This document shows, one piece after another, positions 10,498 to 23,300 of a stretch of DNA of 64,000 nt. This DNA comes from Rotaria macrura (lineage: Eukaryota > Rotifera > Eurotatoria > Philodinida > Philodinidae), in the NCBI GenBank assembly GCA_900239685.1, contig OENT01000433.1:1-64000 (forward strand), in the 5' to 3' direction. The notes below the pieces were generated by a model, which made no database searches, had not been told where the DNA came from, and saw only the letters and a program-made list of their open reading frames with translations. Numbering within the stretch: position 1 is the first letter of the stretch; the number at the start of each line of letters is the position of its first letter. Position numbers and translations under genes: made by a program.

Positions 10498-12829
10498 AAT
10501 TGAATGTAACATTAATTCAAATGCCTGAAAAGACAATGAAATGTACACTTTTGGTTAAAAGCTTTTGTTTTGTTTTTATTTTTTTCAATCCAAGTTACTC
10601 GTTCGTTATACTGTATGGGCGTGATTGAAACCAGGTAAGTAAGATGGGTAACAGAAGTTATCAAAATTGAAATCGCTGTGTGGGTCAACTTTTTCAACCC
10701 GAACTCTGTTTGCCCCGACCTGATCCGATCCGAGAAATCAACTTCGTTTTTTTTATCAAATGGGCTACGATTTTAAACTATAGCACATAAAATAATGCTA
10801 ATTTCATGAATATCTATAATCATTAGAAACAGAAGCATCAACATTATGTACATGATTCCAAAGATGTTCTTCCCTGGGAGGCACTGCCAACTGGGCAGTT
10901 CTTTGATTTTCCATAGCATAAAAACAAATTTTATGACGACTTAATTAAAGCTCGAGTTGAAAAGTGCAGTTTATCAGTTTCTAATAAGAAGAGTCACAAC
11001 AATGTTTGAGTATCAAATTCAGGAAATTTCCAGAGTCTTACGCCCTATCGGAATAGAAAATTAATTTCATGAGGTGATTCTAGCTGCCTTTAATTTAAAA
11101 TGTTGAATATCACAAAGTAGTCGGCATCTATCCTGGAAATAATAATCAAACATGACGTTTAAAAAGTGTCATCAAAACCCGAGCACAAACTTTATCATGA
11201 CAAATCTTCCTCAAAAACATATCCCACACGTTTTGATCAACATAGAAATAAACATTGAGCTGTGTGATACTCTTTTCAGTTCAGATTCGTCTCCTCTTTG
11301 CTTCATAAAGAATACTAATTTCATCGTAATGATCATTGATTATACGTATTTATCAAATCTTAAAAAATATATATCCCGATGATACTCAACATTTTAAATC
11401 AGAGGCAGTGAGAATCATCTCATGAAAGTAATTTTTATCGATGGGGCGTAATATTTTAGAAAATTTCGGAATTCGAAACTGAAAAGTTATCGTAGGCCTT
11501 ACTAATTAGTGTTGTGAAGCCTTATTTTCGATGTACTTTAGTTTAATATAGAATTCGTTGTTAATGCTATTGGAAAATAGAGTGCCATCCAGCAGGAAAA
11601 AAAACATTTTTGACGATATTGTGCATAGCATTGGAAAAATCGAGAGCAGAGGTATATGTTGTCAAAAAACAAAATAGGACTCGACAAATTTTTAAATCAA
11701 ACCTAAACCCCGATTCAGCGTGGCAATGTTGAACTGGAGTCCGACTTGATAAGTTTGAAACCGAGCCCACTCTCAGATCTGGTCGGTCCGCAGGAATCTG
11801 TCTCAAGCCAGCTTGTATGCGTATCGATTCAACTACATGTGAAAGAATTTCAAATTAAAGAACCGTTTGTACTCGAAAGTCAAATAAACGGATTATATGT
11901 CGTTGAACATAGTACGTATAGATTTTTATTTTCATGCTACCCTTTGAAAAATAAAACCGATTCATAACACGAAAGAAGGCAGAGGAACATGCGTCGTTTT
12001 TTTTCTTTCACAGCGAAATATAGATCTGTTGATTACATGCTGTAAGTTAAAATTATTTCTCATCCATCAAAAGATGGTAACGAATGTTATTTCATATTCA
12101 AATCTGCATGAGTTTGGTCGTGAACAAATTGAAGAACAAACAAAAACTATCTGAGACATTTTCTTGTGGTTGTGTGGTTGTTGTTCGTTTGCGCATTTAG
12201 TATTGGTGCAGAGCAAACGATGTATGCAGAAAAAAATGAATCAATATAAAAAAAGCCCTTGTGTGCGCCATCTGAAGGTTTGACATGGGCGCGAGGTCTC
12301 TTTAACACTAGAAGACCTAGAAAAATTTTCTCTTTCGAACTACGTATTTGGTTTTGTTCAGAAAAGTATCCCAAATGAGACATGGCACTGTAAATTGGCA
12401 ATTTTCAGGGTATATTTCCTTAGAGCCATTTGCATTAATGGCAATGATTAACCGCGGAAGAGAATACAAAAAATGTCCACATCAAAATTCCTATTGGCTC
12501 AAGTCAGTCATTATCGTTTGTTTGTCACCACTTACCAACGATAATCTCGAAAATCCGACTTAAGCGCGAGAAAAAAATAGCACTAAAATTCCTATCACTC
12601 TTTACTACTTCAAATGAGATTAGTGAAAATCCTCGAAAAAGTGTCTCCCTACAGAGTGCATTTTCTAGTGGCGATTCAATGAATCATCGGGCTATGATCC
12701 TGTACTAGCTCTTTGCTTTTCTTCGTTGGTTTGATTTTTTCAGTATGGAGAACAGAAAAGAAAAAAAAGTAAACGATAAGTCGAAAATAATGAAGGAGAG
12801 GAACAGAAAAACACACAAAGAATACAACT

Positions 12830-12844
12830 AGAAATTTCTAGAAT
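12830..12844 (+). promoter_or_regulatory. Perfect three-unit heat-shock element
   Basis: AGAAATTTCTAGAAT reads as three contiguous inverted nGAAn pentamers with no mismatch, the canonical binding site for a heat-shock factor trimer. It lies about 40 bp upstream of a TATAAG box (12885-12890) and 114 bp before the start codon of the small heat-shock protein gene. A second, two-unit site (AGAACGTTCT) lies at 12889-12898. This is the expected layout of a heat-inducible promoter. Confidence 0.85.
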
Positions 12845-12884
12845 AGCCTGCAACGTGCTGGCAAATCTTTGTGTTCTACTCGCA

Positions 12885-12890
12885 TATAAG
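12885..12890 (+). promoter_or_regulatory. TATA box of the sHSP gene
   Basis: TATAAG, 68 bp before the ATG at 12958 and downstream of the heat-shock element, overlapped by a two-unit GAA/TTC site. Spacing suits a short 5' UTR of about 35-45 bases. Confidence 0.65.
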
Positions 12891-12957
12891 AACGTTCTAA
12901 GACTAGTATCTTCAGTCTACATTCAAACGTTCTCATCTGAGATTGTCGAAAACCAGT

Positions 12958-15123
12958 ATGGCTTTCTTGCCGATACATCGCTATCGCATGTTGATGGATC
13001 CAATGCGACAGTTATTTGATAATGAACTCGAGTTTTTTTATCCTTGGCGAGATTACAATACGACTCAAATGATTTTACCAAACGCATTTCGATGGATCAA
13101 TGAGCCAGTGTGTCTTACTCGCAAACGATTGACATCGAGACTTCATGAAAAGTTTCGTATACAACTAAACGTAGGCGGTTTCAATCCAGATACAATACAA
13201 ACGGAACTTGATGGTAAAAAATTAATTGTCAAAGCTAAATATGAAGATCGTCAGACCAACGGGGATTTCAATTATCGAGAAATGCGAAAAGGCTACGATC
13301 TACCTGAAAATGCTGGTATGTTTAATACTCTAGTGGAGTAGTTCAGATGACCTGATGGAACTCAAACTCTTTTTCGGTGACCGCTTTTGGCTATAAAAGA
13401 ACGGTGCAATGAGCTCAACATGTATTACAAGACACAAGAACTAGGTCCTATCGTGTAGATTGGGCTCAAAATTAGCAGTTAGAGATGTTTCACATTGTTC
13501 ATTTCGAACTACTACTATATAATCTACTTTTAAAATATGTCGATTCGATAAGCTTCGAAATGAAAAAATAATTTGAAGCATCATTTGATTCTACTACTCA
13601 AAATCTTAATAGACAATGAACTCATATTCTACAACAATTCTGCAAGCTGCTTGATAACATCGTAGAGCAGTATTCAATCAATGAGAAAATAATAAATCTT
13701 TTTTTCAGGTATCGTCGTTACGAAGAGCAAGCGTTTACGCATGCCATTCAATCAAGACTTATCCCATCTAAAACAAATCATAAATCAACAAGCGTTCACA
13801 TTTAATATCCAAAGCACCAAAACAATAACAGGAAATCTCGACCAGTCAATAAGTGACTTGAGTAGTTCGAATTCTATATTCACTTCAGCTTGATGAATTA
13901 TACCATGATAATTGCTTTAGAAAGCGATAACGTTCAAGCAAATTAGTTTTTTATTCATCGATATCTAGAATATTATAATTAGTTCAAACATAAATAATTC
14001 TTTCTACAGATACAGAAGTACGCAATTGTTGCAGATGAACACAATAACAGATTTATCCTAGTAAACGGATAATTTTTGATCTCTCATTTTTTGCCATCGA
14101 ATTTATTTTATCAAAAAACGAAATATATGAAGAGCTACAGTAATCAAAGCTGTCAAATCTACATAACAATAATCGCTATAGATTTACAATCAATGATAGT
14201 TTTTTGAGAACACAGAAGCTCGTACGGACTAACTAAAAGTAGTCCTTTTTTAATAGACATATTTCTATCATTCATTCTTCGAATAGTGAGTCATATAGGA
14301 AGCCACACTCAACAGATGAATTAAAGATTGTTCAATACGTATTTTGATGATAAGTTTTTACCTTTTATGATACTAACCTGTTCGCTGATATCAGATGTTT
14401 CTCTAAGTGATCTATTAAAAAAATTGCACTATTGACGAAAAATCCTTCTGCGTTTGTTGCATAATTATTGATACTTAGTGGTTTCGTAGGAGTAGACAGA
14501 CATAAAATTTTGAGGCCCCAAAATAATTGAAAAACAAGAGAAACTGTGAGCTCATCCATCAGTTACATCTTGACTACACTACAATTAATGTCTATTTATC
14601 TATCAAGACTCTTCTGATATCAATAGATGTGAACAACGTCGTCTCGTTCGTTATACCAAATGGTATACTTGTCATTGAAGTACCTATTCGCAATCCAGAA
14701 GTCGAACAACAATTAACAGAAGTACAAGCGGAAGCAAGTAAAGAATTGGCTCGATTTGGGCAGTATCGTGATCCAATTTTTGATCATGTTGGCTTTCTGA
14801 ATAATTATGGTTTTCATCAACGTATTGTTGAAATCGATAATAATGGGAAAACACAATTACAAATCTCGCTGCCCATAAAAAATATCAAACCCAATTCAAT
14901 AACGGTTTCGGTAAAAGACAATGCACTGACCGTTCAATGTGAGCACAGTTACAATAATGACAACTGTTCTGAACGATCATTCTTTCGAAAATCAATAACA
15001 CTACCTCCTGGTACACAAGTCGATCAACTACAATCGCAAATAACAGACGATGGCGAGCTGAAAATTGTGGCACCTTACGTCGATACGAATCAACATGAAA
15101 AGGCGATCAAGGAAAATAAATAG
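12958..15123 (+). CDS. Small heat-shock protein with two alpha-crystallin domains
   Basis: ATP-independent holdase chaperone of the alpha-crystallin/Hsp20 family. Two exons, 12958-13315 and 14627-15123, joined in phase 1 through GTATGT and a TCAATAG acceptor, give 284 residues. The first alpha-crystallin domain (about 65-138) includes FRIQLNVGGFNPDTIQ and, across the junction, the family's C-terminal signature IPNGILVIEVP. A second domain (about 195-275) starts TQLQISLPIKNIKPNSI and ends DDGELKIVAPY. The N-terminus MAFLPIHRYRMLMDPMR is the usual variable Phe/Pro-rich arm. Two domains in one chain also occur in flatworms and some other invertebrates. A 1.3-kb intron cuts domain 1, long for this locus; retention would give a truncated 127-residue protein. 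The ATG at 12958 follows a heat-shock promoter, and AATAAA lies at 15213. Identification is secure. Confidence 0.93.
13709..13893 (+). other. Possible alternative terminal exon inside the sHSP intron
   Basis: A strong pyrimidine-tract acceptor (TTTTTTTCAG at about 13699-13708) is followed by a frame that joins exon 1 of the sHSP in the correct phase and runs 60 codons to TGA at 13891-13893. The added peptide starts GIVVTKSKRLRMPFN and is Ser/Gln-rich. It does not restore the alpha-crystallin fold, so such an isoform would keep only part of domain 1. Evidence is limited to phase, acceptor quality and openness in AT-rich DNA; it may be coincidence. Confidence 0.3.
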
Positions 15124-16020
15124 AACATTGAGAATTGTATTGGATTGAATTTATAAAAAATGGACATACATATTCATTTATGTTGATCATGAAAAGAAAA
15201 ATATTCAAATTAAATAAATACTTTAGAAGTACATGTAGTAAAATAAAGCACCATAAAAGCGAATTTATTTCCATGCGTTTTTCGTGAGTGGAGAAATCTT
15301 TGTGCATCAATGAGGTTGAACAACTTCAAAGTATTTAAACTTCGTGCCATGAAGTAATATGGTAATTTTTAAGGTCGTATAGAATAGATGCCGATTCGAT
15401 ATTTATTCAATAATCAAGACAATAAAAAGAAACTGAAATGTCAACTTCGAATCAATTATTACATATAATTCAAAACTTCAGCAGTTGCAACAAATTCGAA
15501 TGTTCATGAGTCCATACTCGTTCAGTACATAGTTCTCGCTGACTGTATCAAAAAAGTGTCATAGGCAAGATACAATCGAGCAAACAAGATTTTCCATTTT
15601 GAATTCACTCCATCAATATGATGTAAGTAAGCTGGTACTCCGCGTCATTCTTAAATTGCAGTTGTCTCTGTGGAGAGTAGTTCTGAATACTAAAATCTCG
15701 CATGTCTGAAGCATATGGTTCAATAATCTATTCGATGGATGTGATCAGAGACGTAGTATGGGTCCAATTTTTTTGCTGTATGTTGTCATGAAAAAGAAAT
15801 ACTTAAAATCACTGCATACATCGAAGAAGGACTTTTAAAATGAACATAAAAACTAGCGTTACTATTCGCACTATTTATTACAACTATTTAAGTATTCCTA
15901 TGAACTATTAAGACTAAAAGAAGACATTTTTGATCTTCCATCTTAAAAGACAGCTGTTTGCTGAATATAGCGACAGAAAATGATTAAGAATTGAAAACAA
16001 AAAATTGTATTAGATATACT

Positions 16021-16044
16021 CTTATATATATATATATATATAAG
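16021..16044. repeat. TA dinucleotide microsatellite
   Basis: About ten TA units flanked by the palindromic CTTATA and TATAAG. Similar short TA tracts occur near 41082, 44262 and 54058. Confidence 0.85.
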
Positions 16045-16362
16045 ATCCAAATATCGTTCAACATTATTGACTTCTTCCTATAATGGTAGCGATGTGTAAA
16101 CCATTTCTATTAGAAAATTTTTCAATGCTGTTGAATAGAATCCATTTCATCCAGAATTTTATCCGAGGACGAAAACGTCATTCGACCGAATTTTTCTTAG
16201 AACTCTTCCATTTCATTTTAGGAAGGTAGAAACAGACAAACAGATTTCTGATTGAATTATTTCGATTTCTGTCAAGTGAAAAATGTTTCCAGCAGAAATC
16301 CTCTCTATCCTGAAAAAGAAAGACAATGGTAGTACGCTCGGGGGTCTTTTGTTTCTCCTGAT

Positions 16363-17014
16363 TAGGGAACTGCAACACCTCCTGTTCTTGTTCATGGTCC
16401 CGATCCTTGTTCTAGTTGAAATTTTCAGGTGCTTTTGATCCCCATTTTGTGGAAAGTGATGTGAAAGGAGACTTGAGATATTTAGGGTAGAAGTTTTTGA
16501 CCCGCTTCTGCTATTCTAAAGACCGTTACGAACGTGCCCATTATCACAGATCATGATAAGCGGGTTCCAGAGACGTCACAGATTCTGATAGATGTGACTA
16601 GCTTACTCAATTTCAGACCATGATCGACGTTATCAATATACAATCAAAACCCCGTAACTCTATGAAATATAATTATTATACATGAACTTTTTCTTTAATG
16701 CAGTTCTAGAGGATTACTAAAATAGTTGTCAGCCATATTTTCGCAAGATAAATCAAAGTATAAAACTTTCAAGTAATTAACAACAGTAGTTACATCGTGT
16801 TTCACATTTTAATGCAGAAGAGATTGCGCTCACAGTTTTCTTAAAAGCATGCAATCTTTTGCAACATGAAGTCTAAATTTACAGATTCGTTTTCATAAAA
16901 AAAAGGGGCCATCTTGATACTTTATAGGTCTCGGACACGCCCCGGTCCTGTAAAAATCAAAATTTTTGCTCTCAATCCCGGTCCCATGGGACTGGAACAC
17001 TGTGCAGTTCCCTA
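16363..17014. mobile_element. Decayed inverted-repeat element (~650 bp)
   Basis: TAGGGAACTGCA at 16363-16374 is repeated exactly in reverse complement at 17003-17014. Moving inward, CATGG plus a C/G-rich block and a GAAATTTT-like block recur in inverted order, at lower identity. No coding capacity was seen between. Probably an old non-autonomous DNA element. Confidence 0.45.
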
Positions 17015-18439
17015 CTCCTGGTACAGGTTAAATCGTTGTACAATCATGCTTCTCAAGTAAACACTTTCTGCTTGACTTTTCGAAGGATGAAGACGCATTT
17101 CTGTTCGAAATAGATAAAATTCTCAGGTCTGTTGAATATTATCCATTTCTTCATATCTTAATTGGATATCATAAATCAGCATTAAATTATATGCAATTTA
17201 GTTGAAGAAATCAATAGGATTCTCGTGTGATCTGCATGAAAATAGTATGATTCTTTTTTTCTGAAATGGAGCTCTTTGTTATACTATGTTGAATAACTAG
17301 CCCATAGAAGACTCAAGAATACTCTAGTAACTTGATCTATTTGTATTCGTGCGTTAAGATGTTGAATTATATGAGTTTTTGTATAAGCGAAAGTATTGAG
17401 ACCATTCTCCAACAAGAGAAAAAGGAAAGTAACAGAAAGTTTCTTTTTCTTTCCTTCCCAATGTCAAACGTAGACTATCTTTTTACCAACTTCATTTCAT
17501 CGTCGTTCTTTTCCTTTGGAATATTCAACTCTTTCTACCATTTTCATTGAGTGTAAGAGTTAAAAACTATTCTACTATGTAGAAGAAACAGAACGCTTCG
17601 ACAGCTACGACAATGCTCTTCTTCATTCAACAACGCTGACAACTGCTAGAAATGCAAGCAGTTGATAGGATATAACCCAACATTTTTACAAGTAATCTTT
17701 CAAATTTTCAATAAAGAAACACGATGGTGAGCGAAATCACTCTGCAGATGCTTAATTTAAAAGAGGTATTCATTTTGATAGGGTAATAAATATGATCAAT
17801 ATAACTCTATGCCTTGTTTTAGACAATTCGTCGATTGAACATTCGTCAATCCGATAATAATCCGTAAATAAATTGTTGCTTTTCATTCTCGACATCACTT
17901 TTCGACATCTCAGATAGTTCTCTCTATCACTTCATGTTAATGGTGAATATATGTGACTTTGCTAAACTTTACTGATTATTGAAGCCAACAAGAAAAAGTA
18001 TTTAGAAAAACATGAGGAAATACAGATAGTGTAATCAGAATCCACGCAAATGATGTAAAGTGCTTCTTGCGTTGCTTCCAATCCAAATAAGACGAGTATC
18101 GAGGTATAGTCAATAAAAGCAGTAACCGAAATATCTTGAAGAAGGAGAAAACATGCTGAGAAGTAGAAACAAAGAAAAACGATAAGAAGAAAATGCAGAA
18201 CGAGTGAAAAAGGATTTCAAAGAGTTCAATCAATCTACTTCATGTATGTATGTATGTTTCTTATTTTTTTCAATCAAATATAATTAATAATGAAGAATTA
18301 TAACTTCAACATTTAAGATTTGAATCAATAAAGCAATACGCCCATGTGAAGAGAATGAAACAACCTGGTCGAGTTCATCGATTTCTTTGTTGCTATAAAA
18401 TCATATTAAATAAAGGTTTCATTATGAACAACTAAGAAT

Positions 18440-18686
18440 GGCCTTGTCTACACTAGGAAAATAATGCGGTATTAATTTCGAATTAAGTGTATGTGCGTCT
18501 ACACTTATAAGTATAATGCATCAATCAGAACTGAGAAGTGGCCACTATGATGTTGTTAGAATGAACAATTCTAGCACGTGTTCACGAAAAATCATCGTCT
18601 CCGTCTTTCTATAGTTCATTTATTGAGTAGAAAACTTTTCTACCTTACCTTAATTAAGCATTAACTTCTCTTGTGTAGGCAAGGCC
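18440..18686. mobile_element. 247-bp MITE-like element
   Basis: The left end GGCCTTGTCTACACTAG and the reverse complement of the right end, GGCCTTGCCTACACAAG, match at 15 of 17 positions; similarity continues at lower level for about 20 more bases including TTAAT-type blocks. Termini of the form GGCCTTGTCTACAC are typical of short DNA-transposon relics. Flanking octamers are only partly alike, so the target duplication is not established. Confidence 0.6.
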
Positions 18687-20385
18687 TTAGAACTGTGTGA
18701 AAAGTATTTACGCATCGCCAACGTAATAAGATTTTCCAAGGACAAGAAACGAGCAGAAATATAATAATAGTATTGGCACACATAACATGTTTATGTCATA
18801 AATATGAATAAACTGCAGAGAATAGGAAGTAAAAATTAAATTTTAAGAAGTGAACCTTTTGAACTGAACACAAGAATATTGATGAAATATCCCAAAGAAT
18901 CGAACTGGTATCCATTCGATTGTAGATACGAAAGATTCATACTTCTATCGACATAGAAATGTTGATAGTCGTATTCAACTCTCTGATAATTCCATCGAAC
19001 AGTATGGAAACAAATGCCGATGACAGTTTTTTGGTTCAAATTAGCTCGGATCGTTGTGCCTCAAGATTGACTACTGATCAAATGTTCATATTTCGGCTAA
19101 AATAATATCATTAAAAAGTAGACAGTTTCATGTAGTTCACATGGAAAATCCATGTAATGAGCGTACGAAACCAATTCAAAAACGAGCTTGGCAGACCTTA
19201 CCGACGAAGTCTTAGTTGTTTTTCATCAGGGTACAGTCTTGAAAGCATTCCTAGGCGATTATTAATTAAAAATAAGATTCGGGTTTCACCCTGCGCAATA
19301 ATCATTGTATGTCAGCTACAGCGATATTAACTCATTCAGTAGAACTGCTACACTGGCTGTGGTTATATCTTCTTTTGTTTTTATAAACAAGTGAGTCCTA
19401 AATATCTTTTTCAAATAGCTTTTGATACAAACAAGTTTATAACTAAGATTTCTAGAAAACACGAAAGGATTTAGCAATGAATAGAATGATTTACATGAAA
19501 TTTTTCCCTTATTTTTCGAGATTTTTTTATGGAATTTCTTAGAGCAGTCGAGTTTTCGAATAGATTTTCAACATTGATGGGATTCATAAAATTTTAATGA
19601 CAGATGATTGCATCAGGTGTATGATTTTCCATAAAAACAAATGGAAACCTACTAAGCTCTTGAGTGATTAGATTTAAATAACTATATGAAACATATTCTT
19701 ATATTTAATCAATGGACAGTAATTATGAAAATTTGAAAATCTGAAATTATTTGTAATTACTGAACGATGAATATTTTCTTGTCAAAAAATTGGTTGTACA
19801 TCTAAAGATCTGTACAACTAGATAGGAGAATATATAATTTATCCGGTCTTTAGAATTTTATTTGTATTTTTCGAAACCGCACTTATTCATCACATTCCTA
19901 TCAAGAGTCAATTGACTGGTATTTACAAATCTTTCTTTTTCAATGGGCTCAAGTTCTAAAAAAACATCAATATCTCGTAATTTTATTTGTTCTGAAATCT
20001 TTTCTCTGTCATAACTTATTGATTAAAGAAAGAAAAAATTATAACTTAATACATTACTTTAATAATCTTGTTTAATTGCAGTACTATTAACTGAGTCGTT
20101 TCATCATGTACTCTAAATATTTCTGTTTTCAACAGTTCCTCAATTTTCCCTTACTCGTTTACAAAATTCTCAAATAATGATTTATAGCTACATTCAAGGG
20201 TAATACGCTACTATGAGAATATTAAAGTTCAATCGATAAGCCCACTTGAAATTTGTTAGTATGGTTGATTATCTTTTACTGTTTTTTTACACATGTAGTT
20301 TAGTGAGTTGAACTTTGGTTATCATGTGGAATTTTCTGCACTAAATTTCATGAAAATGTATCATTATGATTTCGAAGGGAACTAG

Positions 20386-23300
20386 CAGAAGAATATGGCT
20401 ATCTGAAATTTGACGAAAATGAGATGAATTCGACGACTCGTCTTGCACAATACATTCGTTTGGCACTTCAAACTAAACCTACAACAGTAGTCGACTTTAT
20501 GCAACAAGGATGGCATTTGCCCATTCCTGATTTAATTATTTCGGTGACTGGCGGTGGTAAACAGTTTCACATGTCAGCACGTCTTCGGCAAGTATTTCAA
20601 CAGGGTTTGGTCGTCGCAGCTGCAACTACAAGTAAGAAAAAAAAACCTATAGCACTAGGCTTGACTAAACATCAACTCGTATGTTAATAGATAGATTGTA
20701 TTTCTTCAAACGATTTAATAAAATGCGTACTAATTCTTTCAAACGTACATAAACGTTTGAGACTCTCCTAGTTTGTTCTATTGAATATGCTGTATCGAAA
20801 ACTTTCATTTCTCGTTATTCATATTCTTTGAACATGATTTACGAAGCTATCTTTTCTTCTTGCCAGATGCATGGTTGATTACAAGTGCAACAAACACAGG
20901 TGTAGTGAAAGAGGTAGGTGAGGCTCTCAATAACCATCGTTACAAACATCGTGAACATGGTATTGATATACCATGCATTGGAATATGCTCTTGGAATTAT
21001 ACAGCTGGTTGTCAACTGCTTAGTAATCCAACGACTAAACCAGTGTCCGCGTATGGCAGCCCATCGAACGGTACAACAAAACCATCAAAACATCATCATA
21101 AAGCTCGAACTCAAAATAATCGAACCGTGAGACTGTCGATTTTCGATGAACCAATCTCATTTGTCGTTTGATTTATCTTCATGTCTAGGAATTATCTGAC
21201 GGCTCTTTCATTCATTCCTATGTAGTCAAACAGATGGAACCAGACCGACGTGATTTAGAGCCGAATCACACGCACTTTTTATTATTTGATGATGGACCTA
21301 CTGCTGCTGGTAATGTTCTCATTCAACGAGCCGAAATCGAAAAATATGCCCGACAGATACATGCCCCAGGCATATCAACAGATGTTATGAAACCCATTGT
21401 TATGATCCTTGTCGAAGGTGGTCCATTCTCAGTGCGAACTATTTGTCAAGCACTTCAATCGAATATTCCATTGGTAGTGATTAAGGTAAGTATATCAAGG
21501 ACTAGCTGTGATAGGAAATGATTGTTAACAAGACTTTGCTAAAACTCCCATAGGATTATTCACAAACGACAATGCTTTTGTTTTGAAAACACTGTAGGAA
21601 TCCGGACGAGCTGCTGATCTTGTCTCTGATCTACACGCATACTTTTGTCGAATTGACAATTTCGATAGCGACGATGTTCAACAAATTGAAATAAAATCTA
21701 ACAGCAATAAGAAAGACCCAATGACTTATATCGCTGATAAGGAAATCGAATCAATGTGAGTCCCTCATTCATGCAACCTAGAATTATTCCTTCTCGTGAT
21801 CTAGATTGGAAAAAACGCGAACGAACAATAATTTATGGGTTGATGATATAAAATATGACTTGTGCAGAATACTACGCTGTCGAAAGAACCTAGTGACTAT
21901 TTTTCAATTTGATAGTGAACAATATCAAGGATGTTTAGAAGATGCCATTCTCGAAGCCTTGTTCAATGGTAAATAATTTTGATAAATCCACTCGTTTAAT
22001 TCATCGATAAGTTCAATCTAACTAGCTGCCAAAATCACCGAAGACAATAATATTGGACAAAAGACTCATGTGGCCGAATTGAAACTAGCTATGGTATACA
22101 TAGATAATAATCTTCTTCTGTTGTATTCGAATATGCTAATTGTATGTATGCCAATCGAAAAATTCTCTTAGGCTTGGAAAAAATTCGACTATGCTCAAAA
22201 GCATATTCTAACTGATACGACCATATCTAAATGGGAGGTGAGAAACCAGTTTTTTGTTATCACTTCATTTCTTTTTGTAAACATGATCCTACAAATGGAT
22301 TAGACGGTCGATCTATGTCAAGCACTACTTGAAGCTCTTCTTCACGATCGAGTTGATTTTGTCGAATTACTGATCGATTTTGGAGCTCTAATCGAAGCAT
22401 TGAGTAGACATAATCTTGAGCAACTCTATGCTGCGGTACATATGAATTTTATTGATTATTACTTATTTTATGAACATTGTTCTATAATCATATTATAGGC
22501 AGAGAATGGATTACCAATCGACGAAGACTCCACAAAAGGGTTACCAACCAGAAACGATTACTATACGAACTATTTTGGATGTCAACACTTCGAATTTGTA
22601 TGTTTCTATTTAAATTCATCTAAGAATTAACTCGGCCGAATTTATTTATGAACAGGATAATGATTCAGCCGATATGGATTTACCGTTAGGAAACAATGCA
22701 CCACGCGAACTATTTCTTTGGGCTGTATTTCTAGATCGATTCGATCTCGCCAAATATCTTTGCTCAAAAACATGGGTAAGGATTGATTGATACGTTTGCT
22801 TTCAAAATCAAACAGCTTTGTTTTTTTTTCTATCAGAATCAGTTAGTGGCACCGTTGGTTGCCGCAAATATTTATTGTTTAGCTGAAAAACTGACACTTC
22901 ATTCTCAAACAAAAAGGCGTTATACAATCGTGGCTGGGTAAAATTTTGATTTTTCTCTATGAGTCTTTAGATATTAATAATCCATATTGTTAATACGTTT
23001 TATTTCAGTCATTTCGATGAATTTGCTAGAGCAATCATTGATCAATGTTTTGATACTGATGAATATTTTGGTGTTAATCTCTTGAAACAATCGGCTATTT
23101 CTTTCAATAATATGCAACCACTTAAAGTTGCTCAAGAGGCTAATTGTCGATCATTTCTCGCATCGAACTGCGTTCAGAAGTATCTTGATCATAATTGGTA
23201 AGTTTTTCTGTTTACTTTTTCTTTCTCAATTAACTGCAATGATTCATGACTATTTTGTTGGTTTGGTAATATAAATTATAAACGACGAGCGATCTACATT

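Larger units (their letters stand above)
7201..12829. other. Gene-free, repeat-bearing region
   Basis: No convincing coding exon was found on either strand. The stretch contains a 22-bp perfect palindrome (8662-8683), a MITE with target duplications (8797-9016), a further inverted segment near 9240-9300, a run of ten G (9415-9424) and a 28-bp tandem duplication (10442-10497). Confidence 0.55.
15124..20385. other. Gene-free region with decayed repeats
   Basis: No exon of a recognised family was found. It includes the 3' UTR of the sHSP gene, a TA dinucleotide array (16021-16044), a decayed inverted-repeat element (16363-17014) and a MITE-like element (18440-18686). Missing 5' exons of the TRPM gene might lie in the last kilobase, but none could be recognised. 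Confidence 0.5.

Noticed and set aside
11567-11967. Overlapping frames on both strands with a less AT-rich stretch
   Set aside because: No family resemblance, no splice partners and no promoter-like signals; composition alone is not enough.
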